This document shows, piece after piece, positions 5,990 through 10,898 of a stretch of DNA of 12,882 nt; position 1 is the first letter of the stretch; every line of letters starts with the position of its first letter. Both the position numbers and the translations under genes were made by a program. The stretch is from Candidatus Eisenbergiella stercorigallinarum. GTDB lineage: Bacteria > Bacillota > Clostridia > Lachnospirales > Lachnospiraceae. The DNA lies in the NCBI GenBank assembly GCA_019120525.1, contig DWUW01000147.1, forward strand, positions 1 through 12,882, read 5' to 3'. The notes under the pieces are model-generated. The model did not search any database. It was not told the DNA's origin and was given only the letters and a program-made list of their open reading frames with translations.

Positions 5990-7345
5990 ATGAAAAGCCG
6001 CAGCCAGTCCGTACCTATGACCGAAGGATCCATTGCCCGGAGGCTTACCGCCTTTGCGATCCCGCTTTTTCTGGGAAATCTGTTTCAGCAGCTGTATAAT
6101 ACAGCGGATTCCCTGATCGTTGGAAATTTTCTCGGAAGCGAGGCGCTGGCGGCTGTCAGTTCCTCCGGAAGCCTGATCTTTCTCATGGTAGGCTTTTTTA
6201 ACGGCATTTCCATAGGCGCCGGCGTTGTGATCGCCCGATATTATGGAGCCAGACAGATCGACCGGGTACAGAAGGCCATCCACACCACGGTCGCCTTCGG
6301 CCTTGTCGCAGGCGTCCTGCTTACCGTCATCGGCCTTGTCCTTGCCCCGCTTCTGCTTGTCTGGATGGGGACGCCGGAAAATGTGCTCCCGAATTCCATT
6401 ATCTATTTCAGGATCTATTTCTGCGGCTCGATCGCGTTTGTCCTGTACAATGTTTTCGTGGGGATCCTGCAGTCCGTCGGGGACAGCACGCACCCCCTGA
6501 TCTATCTGATCATCTCCTCCGTAGTGAACATCGTCCTGGACCTGCTGTTTGTCGGAGGCTTTCATATGGGCGTGGGAAGCGCTGCCTTCGCTACCATCAT
6601 CTCCCAGTTTGTCAGTGCCGTCCTCTGCCTGATCCAGCTGTTAAAAAGCCCGGAGGAATACCGGGTTTATCCCGGGAAGATCCGCTTTCACGGCTTCTAC
6701 CTGAAGCAGATCATCCAGAACGGCCTTCCTTCCGGCTTCCAGAATTCCATCATTTCCGTAGCGAACGTGGTGGTACAGGCCAATATCAACAGCTTCGGCG
6801 CCCTGGCCATGGCCGGCTGCGGAGCTTACTCCAAGATAGAGGGTTTCGGCTTCCTTCCGATCACCTGCTTCGCCATGTCCCTCACTACCTTTATCAGCCA
6901 GAACCTGGGCGCAGGGCAGTATGACCGCGCAAAAAAAGGAGCCAGGTTCGGCATCCTGTGCTCCGTGATCATGGCCGAGCTGGTCGGGCTCGCCATCAAC
7001 CTGGCCGCGCCGCTTCTCATCGCCGCCTTCAACAACGACCCCGATGTGATCGCCTACGGCGTGGCCCAGGCAAGAACTGTTACGCTGTTTTATTTCCTGC
7101 TGTCCTTCTCCCACTGTGTGGCGGGGATCCTGCGCGGCGCGGGACGGGCTACCGTTCCCATGCTGGTCATGCTGGCCTGCTGGTGCGTGATCCGGATCAG
7201 CTATATCACCATTGCCGTCCGTTTCATCCCCTCCATCCGGGTAGTGTTCTGGGCCTATCCCCTTACCTGGTGCTTAAGCTCCATCCTCTTTCTGGTCTAT
7301 TTCCTGAAAGCGGACTGGCTGCACGGCTTTGACCGGCAGGGATAA
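5990..7345 (+). CDS. MATE-family multidrug/cation efflux transporter
   Basis: 451 aa, the usual MATE length. The ATG at 5990-5992 follows GGAGG (5973-5977) by 12 nt; 30 in-frame codons upstream lie in the GC-rich leader and are rejected. The protein has about twelve hydrophobic segments in two halves (roughly 15-220 and 240-440), the arrangement of the two six-helix bundles. Family landmarks are IPLFLGNLFQQLYNTADSLI split as IPLFLGNLFQQ (24-34) and LYNTADSLIVG (35-45), SVGDSTHPL (162-170), the QNLGAGQYDRAKKG loop (304-317) that starts the second half, and RGAGRATVPM (382-391). MATE proteins expel organic cations or small metabolites in exchange for Na+ or H+; the substrate here is unknown. 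It has its own promoter and a structured leader, and it converges on the next gene with only 12 bp between the stop codons. Confidence 0.93.
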   Translation: MKSRSQSVPMTEGSIARRLTAFAIPLFLGNLFQQLYNTADSLIVGNFLGSEALAAVSSSGSLIFLMVGFFNGISIGAGVVIARYYGARQIDRVQKAIHTTVAFGLVAGVLLTVIGLVLAPLLLVWMGTPENVLPNSIIYFRIYFCGSIAFVLYNVFVGILQSVGDSTHPLIYLIISSVVNIVLDLLFVGGFHMGVGSAAFATIISQFVSAVLCLIQLLKSPEEYRVYPGKIRFHGFYLKQIIQNGLPSGFQNSIISVANVVVQANINSFGALAMAGCGAYSKIEGFGFLPITCFAMSLTTFISQNLGAGQYDRAKKGARFGILCSVIMAELVGLAINLAAPLLIAAFNNDPDVIAYGVAQARTVTLFYFLLSFSHCVAGILRGAGRATVPMLVMLACWCVIRISYITIAVRFIPSIRVVFWAYPLTWCLSSILFLVYFLKADWLHGFDRQG

Positions 7346-7357
7346 GGAAGGCTTCCG

Positions 7358-8065
7358 TCACGCGTCAAGCGCCCACTGCTTCAGCACAATGGTCCTGACA
7401 GAAGAAGGACGGGCCGGGCAAACGTCCGGGGAAGCGGTGGACGCCGTATCTTTCCGGCCCTCCGGCGCGTCTTCCTTCTCCCGCTTCCCTGCCTCCAGCC
7501 GGATCGTATCCGTTTCATATCTTGTCACATTCCCACAGTCCTTCAGATATTCCTCGCAGGTCTTCAGCACAGGAAAACCGCTTTTAGGCGTACGGTAGTG
7601 CATGGGGATCATGACCGCCGGGGAAAGGCGCCGGATCAGCTCATGGATCACCTCCGGCTCCGCCGTATAGTGGCCGCCCACCGGAGCCAGGATCACATCC
7701 GCGTTTTCCATCCGCTCCAGCTGCCATTTTTCCGGTATGCAGCCAATATCTCCCAGATGGATCACCTTCATGCCTTCCGCCTGAAGGATATGGATGGCAT
7801 TGCTGCCGCGAAGCTCCCCTTTCCTGTCGTCATGCCAGCTTTCCAGCCGTTCCACCTGAAAGGGGCTGGCCGCCCCGGTGTTCTTCAGGCGGATCCATTC
7901 CAGGCCGCAGTGGTCCCCGTGGCCATGGCTGCACAGGCACTGGTCCGCCTCCACATCCAGACATTTCAGTCCAGGTACCGAATCCTTTTCATACGGGTCC
8001 AGCACGATCTCATACCCCTCTGACTCCAGTTTAAAGCACGAATGCCCCAGATACTGTAACTTCAT
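7358..8065 (-). CDS. Metallo-beta-lactamase-fold metal-dependent hydrolase (UPF0173-like)
   Basis: 235 aa from the ATG at 8063-8065, preceded by a purine-rich GGGGGAAAAGGGA. Metal-binding motifs are all visible: SHGHGDHC (46-53, giving H47, H49, D51, H52), SWHDD (76-80, H78), HLGDIG (103-108, H103 and D106) and MHYRT (155-159, H156). The start MKLQYLGHSCFKLE and the 'WHDD..G..RGSN' segment are typical of the UPF0173/YtkL branch of MBL proteins, whose substrates are mostly unknown. The catalytic fold ends near residue 190; residues 191-222 form a charged, low-complexity insert before a final short strand (TIVLKQW). It follows the carboxypeptidase gene by 21 bp and is probably co-transcribed with it. 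Cytoplasmic; no signal peptide. Confidence 0.88.
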   Translation of the reverse strand: MKLQYLGHSCFKLESEGYEIVLDPYEKDSVPGLKCLDVEADQCLCSHGHGDHCGLEWIRLKNTGAASPFQVERLESWHDDRKGELRGSNAIHILQAEGMKVIHLGDIGCIPEKWQLERMENADVILAPVGGHYTAEPEVIHELIRRLSPAVMIPMHYRTPKSGFPVLKTCEEYLKDCGNVTRYETDTIRLEAGKREKEDAPEGRKDTASTASPDVCPARPSSVRTIVLKQWALDA

Positions 8066-8086
8066 TCCCTTTTCCCCCTTTCCGTC

Positions 8087-9607
8087 CTACCTCCTGCGCC
8101 ACCGGCGTCTTCTTGCCTGCACCTGATATATGGTGTCTCTTCTTACATGCCGGCGGTAAACCTGATCTTTTCTCCCGCGCCTTCTGCTCCTCCATCTGAA
8201 TTTCCAGACCTGACGGCGGATAAACAGAAAAATCCCCCCTGCGAGCACGGCAGCCGCAAGGATTCCCAAAACGGGATACAGCCACCCAAGCCCAACCTCC
8301 TTCTTCTCCGGTTCCTTTTCCGGAAAAGGCTCTGCCGGCGGCTCTTCTTCCGTCTCCTCCGGAACGGTCAGGGAAGAAGGAAGCGCGATCTTCGCTCCGC
8401 CGACCGTACGTCCCGCATAGGTATATTCCAGCGTCGCGGACGCCCCCTCCGACGCGTTTTCCGTATCATAGTACAGATCGGGCTGAAGCTGGCTCAGCGT
8501 CACAGACTGGGGCAGGACCACATAACCGTCCTCCTCGGGCAGAACCGATACCTGCGCCGTTTCCGGCGCAGCGCTTTCCTTCCCTCCCGTCCGCGCATGG
8601 ATCATCGCCATCGTCTCCGTATTCTGTCCGATATCCACCTTCTTAAATTGTCCGAACCCATAATCGAACAGCGTCGCCGCGTCCACATAGACCTGCTTTC
8701 CCTGGGTTTCCATGGTAACGCTGATCAGGACCATGCCGTCCCTTTCGGCGCAGGTGACCAGGGTATTCTGGGCTACCGTGGTATAGCCGTTCTTTCCTGC
8801 AAAAGCCCCGTCATAATGATAGGTGCCGGCCTGAAGCATGGCGTGATGATGCGACATGGGGATCAGGTCAGGCTGTTTGTCCGACGGCTGGATCTCATAA
8901 AAAACGGTCCCGGAAATCTCACAGAAGATATCATGCTTCAGCGCCTCCCTCGTGATCAGCGCCATATCATAGGCGCTGGTCACATGGTTTTCATCCGGAA
9001 GCCCGTGCGGGTTCGTGAAATGGGTATCCTGACAGCCCAGCTCCCGCGCCCTTTCATTCATCATATCGGCGAAGCCCTCAATGGTGCCTCCGATGTGCAC
9101 CGCAAGGGAATAAGCAGCGTCATTGGCAGAAGCCAAAAGGATCGCGTACAGGCAGTCCTCTACCGTAAGCTCTTCTCCCTCATCCAGGGCGATGTGGGAT
9201 CCCTTGTCCTCCATATATACCGCTTCATGGGGAACCGTCACCATCTCGTCCATATCGCAGTTCTCAATGGCGAGAAGGGCGGTCATGATCTTGGTGATGC
9301 TGGCCGGATAATGCTGCTCATGCATATTTTTATCATACAGGACCGTTCCCGTGGACGCTTCCATCAGGACGCCCGACGGCGCTTCGATGGAAGGCTCTCC
9401 CGGCCATTCTTCCTGCGCTTCCAAAGTCCCTTCCTCTTCCGTAGCAGGGGTTTCTTCCGTTACCGTCTCCTGCTCACCGGTCTCCTGTCCGGCCTGCAGC
9501 GTTTCCGCCGCGGGCGCTGACGCGGCCAGAGGGCGCGCCGGCTGGGCAGCCGTAAAAAAAACCGTCAGACAGACGGCCGTTATCATAAGCCTGGATCTAT
9601 GCTTCAT
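8087..9607 (-). CDS. dacF: D-alanyl-D-alanine carboxypeptidase (DacF/PBP5-type, peptidase S11)
   Basis: 506 aa from the ATG at 9605-9607, with AAGGAG (9618-9623) 10 nt upstream; an in-frame TTG at 9649 has no ribosome binding site. Residues 1-30 are a signal peptide (MKHRSRL, hydrophobic core, then AAS-A). Residues 36-75 are a Glu/Thr-rich linker. The penicillin-binding catalytic domain follows, with active-site PASITK (S103 nucleophile, K106), SAN (160-162) and KNG (272-274, in place of the usual KTG). A C-terminal beta domain runs to about 412, then a Pro/Glu-rich spacer, one membrane helix (about 441-463) and a basic tail with 21 Arg/Lys in the last 43 residues. It removes the terminal D-Ala from peptidoglycan pentapeptides outside the membrane. 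The next gene, an MBL hydrolase, starts 21 bp downstream. The SD is inside a small hairpin and overlaps the stop of an upstream small ORF. Confidence 0.92.
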   Translation of the reverse strand: MKHRSRLMITAVCLTVFFTAAQPARPLAASAPAAETLQAGQETGEQETVTEETPATEEEGTLEAQEEWPGEPSIEAPSGVLMEASTGTVLYDKNMHEQHYPASITKIMTALLAIENCDMDEMVTVPHEAVYMEDKGSHIALDEGEELTVEDCLYAILLASANDAAYSLAVHIGGTIEGFADMMNERARELGCQDTHFTNPHGLPDENHVTSAYDMALITREALKHDIFCEISGTVFYEIQPSDKQPDLIPMSHHHAMLQAGTYHYDGAFAGKNGYTTVAQNTLVTCAERDGMVLISVTMETQGKQVYVDAATLFDYGFGQFKKVDIGQNTETMAMIHARTGGKESAAPETAQVSVLPEEDGYVVLPQSVTLSQLQPDLYYDTENASEGASATLEYTYAGRTVGGAKIALPSSLTVPEETEEEPPAEPFPEKEPEKKEVGLGWLYPVLGILAAAVLAGGIFLFIRRQVWKFRWRSRRRGRKDQVYRRHVRRDTIYQVQARRRRWRRR

Positions 9608-9609
9608 GG

Positions 9610-9621
9610 GGAGTATGCTCC
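9610..9621 (-). promoter_or_regulatory. Hairpin GGAG-CATA-CTCC sequestering the carboxypeptidase Shine-Dalgarno
   Basis: On the minus strand GGAG (9618-9621), part of the SD AAGGAG, is complementary to CTCC (9610-9613) directly before the ATG, with a CATA loop. Four G-C-rich pairs could reduce ribosome access unless opened by a ribosome ending on the upstream small ORF. Confidence 0.35.
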
Positions 9622-9675
9622 TTATCTTTTTTCGTTGAATATGAGACAAGATTTCAGAAATTGCAACATCAACAT
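9622..9675 (-). CDS. Possible 17-aa leader peptide upstream of the carboxypeptidase
   Basis: The frame ATG (9673-9675) to TAA (9622-9624) encodes MLMLQFLKSCLIFNEKR. It has AAGGAG (9681-9686) 5 nt upstream, and its stop codon overlaps the carboxypeptidase SD. That arrangement is typical of translational coupling. Against it: the best upstream promoter (9690-9718) would start RNA near 9683, cutting into the SD, so translation would require readthrough from the ykgJ-like gene or a slightly earlier start. Short length means chance cannot be excluded. Confidence 0.3.
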   Translation of the reverse strand: MLMLQFLKSCLIFNEKR

Positions 9676-9689
9676 ATTATCTCCTTAAC

Positions 9690-9718
9690 AGATTACCCCG
9701 ACAGCGTTTCCCCGTCAA
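9690..9718 (-). promoter_or_regulatory. Promoter of the carboxypeptidase-MBL operon, TTGACG-N17-TAATCT
   Basis: Minus-strand -35 TTGACG (9713-9718) and -10 TAATCT (9690-9695) with a 17-bp spacer; five of six and four of six consensus matches. It lies between the stop of the ykgJ-like gene (9731) and the carboxypeptidase ATG (9607). No intrinsic terminator is visible in the same gap, so some readthrough from the upstream gene is likely. Confidence 0.5.
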
Positions 9719-9730
9719 GCATAAAATTTC

Positions 9731-10378
9731 TTAATTTTCAGCCAGCCGCCCGTAAAACTGACTGTAAAAATCTTCCTTCCCATAAGGACGCAGATAGAAA
9801 GTCTTCAGGACGGACATGGCCAGCTCCTTCATCCGGGCTTCCTCCCCCGCCTCCTTTACCTGTTTTCCCATATCCTTCAGATAATCATGCCAGGCCAGCA
9901 CGAAAGCCTCATACTTTCCGAGCTCCGGTATCCCGAGCCATTTTTTCACCTTTACTTTGGAACGGTTTTTCTTTTCACATTCATAGATCTGGATAAAATA
10001 CCGGAATCCCCCGTCCCCATAGACCCTTCCCAGGGGAAAGAGCCTGCACAGCCCTGGCCGGAAGGCATGGATGGAACACCTGCCTTCCCGGTCCAGGAAG
10101 CTGCAGCCCTCTCCGTTCTCCCCCAGTTTCAGGTTCGGCAGGACCACGCCGTCCGCCATATTCAGTTCGATCCGGCCCTGCCCCAAAAGTGTTTCAAAGG
10201 TCATGCCGGTCCCGCAGCCAAGCTGCCACATATCATAAGGGTCCAGAAGAATGGTGTTCCCTGTCTCCCGGCAGCAGGAGGAACAGCCCGCGCAGTCCCC
10301 GCAGCCCACCTTTACCAGATCCTCCGCACCGTACAGCTTTCCATCAGATATTTCCGCCAGATCGATCTCCCGTTCCAT
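9731..10378 (-). CDS. YkgJ-family cysteine-cluster protein (CxxCxxxCC type), putative metal/Fe-S binding
   Basis: 215 aa from the ATG at 10376-10378, which has GAGG close upstream. A longer frame from an ATG at 10429 is rejected because that codon overlaps the -10 of the gene's own promoter. The N-terminus holds VGCGDCAGCSSCC (24-36: C26, C29, C32, C35, C36); further cysteines are C92 (GCSFLD), C101 (GRCSIH), C111 (GLCRLFP) and C134. This set, with the R-P-x-x-C-R-x-F-P signature, is the YkgJ/UPF0153 zinc- or iron-sulphur-binding family (PF03692). The last 75 residues are helical and charged. The biochemical role of the family is not established. The gene is divergent from feoA, so a link to iron supply is attractive but unproven. 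Confidence 0.88.
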   Translation of the reverse strand: MEREIDLAEISDGKLYGAEDLVKVGCGDCAGCSSCCRETGNTILLDPYDMWQLGCGTGMTFETLLGQGRIELNMADGVVLPNLKLGENGEGCSFLDREGRCSIHAFRPGLCRLFPLGRVYGDGGFRYFIQIYECEKKNRSKVKVKKWLGIPELGKYEAFVLAWHDYLKDMGKQVKEAGEEARMKELAMSVLKTFYLRPYGKEDFYSQFYGRLAEN

Positions 10379-10427
10379 TCTTACCTCAATTCCTGCCCGC
10401 CGCGCGGCGGCATTTCCGTTTTCTGTC

Positions 10428-10456
10428 ATTATAAACTTTTTCCTGCCGTTCTACAA
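10428..10456 (-). promoter_or_regulatory. Promoter of the YkgJ-like gene, TTGTAG-N17-TATAAT
   Basis: Minus-strand -35 TTGTAG (10451-10456) and a perfect -10 TATAAT (10428-10433), spacer 17 bp. Transcription would begin near 10421, downstream of the ATG at 10429, which decides the choice of the ATG at 10378. Confidence 0.65.
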
Positions 10457-10472
10457 CAAGGGAAAAAAAAGA

Positions 10473-10501
10473 TTGACAAATCCAACCAGTTAGTTTAGAC
10501 T
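10473..10501 (+). promoter_or_regulatory. feoA promoter TTGACA-N17-TAGACT with repeat elements
   Basis: A perfect -35 TTGACA (10473-10478), 17-bp spacer and -10 TAGACT (10496-10501). AGTTAGTT occurs at 10488-10495, touching the -10, and again at 10518-10525 just after the predicted start (~10508), exactly 30 bp apart. GTTAGT (10489-10494) and ACTGAC (10506-10511) also form an imperfect inverted repeat across the -10. These are candidate sites for a metal-responsive repressor. Confidence 0.6.
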
Positions 10502-10544
10502 ATCTACTGACCGAAGGAGTTAGTTGAAGCTACCTCCCGATCAG

Positions 10545-10572
10545 CCGGGAAGCCCTGAAGGCTGCTTCCCGG
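10545..10572 (+). other. Stable 9-bp hairpin in the feoA 5' leader
   Basis: CCGGGAAGC (10545-10553) pairs perfectly with GCTTCCCGG (10564-10572) around a 10-nt loop. No T-tract follows; the next bases are AGGAGAATCC and then the feoA SD. It may stabilise the mRNA or influence translation. Confidence 0.5.
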
Positions 10573-10610
10573 AGGAGAATCCTATCAGGAGAGGAGGGAC
10601 ATCTGCTCTT

Positions 10611-10823
10611 ATGACTTTACTGGACGCGAAGGAAGGCGAAGAATACCTCATCAGGGACATCCGGACGGACGATGAGGAATTGGAAGCCTTTCTGTTTTCC
10701 CTGGGCTGCTACAGCGGCGAGCCCATTACGGTCGTATCCCACAAGAAGGGCGGCTGCGTGGTTTCCATCAAGGACGGGCGCTATAACATCGATATTGATC
10801 TGGCGCAGGCTATTTCAATATAA
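10611..10823 (+). CDS. feoA: FeoA, small SH3-like ferrous iron transport accessory protein
   Basis: 70 aa starting MTLLDAKEGEEYLI at the ATG 10611-10613; GAGGAGGG (10591-10598) lies 12 nt upstream. Upstream in-frame codons begin at a TTG within the leader and are rejected. The length and layout match FeoA: an N-terminal 'l..l..Ge.y.I..i' strand, a helix (EELEAFLFSLGCYSGEPI, 23-40), then beta strands VVSHKKGGCVVSI and GRYNIDIDLAQAI, ending right after the 'ia.dlA..I' motif. FeoA is a small cytoplasmic SH3-fold protein thought to modulate FeoB. It is followed by feoB after 75 bp containing a terminator-like hairpin and an operator-like palindrome. Confidence 0.9.
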   Translation: MTLLDAKEGEEYLIRDIRTDDEELEAFLFSLGCYSGEPITVVSHKKGGCVVSIKDGRYNIDIDLAQAISI

Positions 10824-10849
10824 GAAAAAGTGGCTTCGGCCATTTTTTT
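10824..10849 (+). terminator. cUUCGg-capped terminator-like hairpin between feoA and feoB
   Basis: AAAAAGTGGC (10825-10834), TTCG loop (10835-10838), GCCATTTTTT (10839-10848): ten pairs with one G-U, an extra-stable C(UUCG)G cap and a run of seven T (10843-10849). It begins right after the feoA stop. It probably reduces transcription into feoB and gives feoA in excess, or works as an attenuator. Confidence 0.75.
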
Positions 10850-10858
10850 CAGCCAAAA

Positions 10859-10876
10859 GGTTAGTATATCCTAACT
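10859..10876. promoter_or_regulatory. Palindrome GTTAG-N6-CTAAC before feoB, DtxR-family-like iron operator
   Basis: GGTTAG (10859-10864), TATATC, CTAACT (10871-10876). The half-sites match the GGTTAG/CTAACC core of the established DtxR/IdeR box in Actinobacteria; such a site next to feoB is logical for an iron-responsive repressor. CTAACT is also the reverse complement of AGTTAG found twice at the feoA promoter. I found no convincing -35/-10 pair beside it, so whether it blocks initiation or elongation is open. Confidence 0.5.
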
Positions 10877-10898
10877 AAAATAAAGGAGGAAAACAGGT

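Noticed and set aside
5648..6565. 305-codon minus-strand frame across the MATE promoter
   Set aside because: It crosses a promoter, a leader and the start of a well-supported MATE gene on the other strand, and its product (Asp/Lys/Gln-rich) resembles no family.
8147..9520. 457-codon plus-strand frame
   Set aside because: Antisense to the carboxypeptidase; Arg/His-rich low-complexity product, no ribosome binding site.
10876..10881. TAAAAT as -10 of a separate feoB promoter
   Set aside because: The position 17 bp upstream reads CCAAAA, which is no -35, and no other pairing was convincing.
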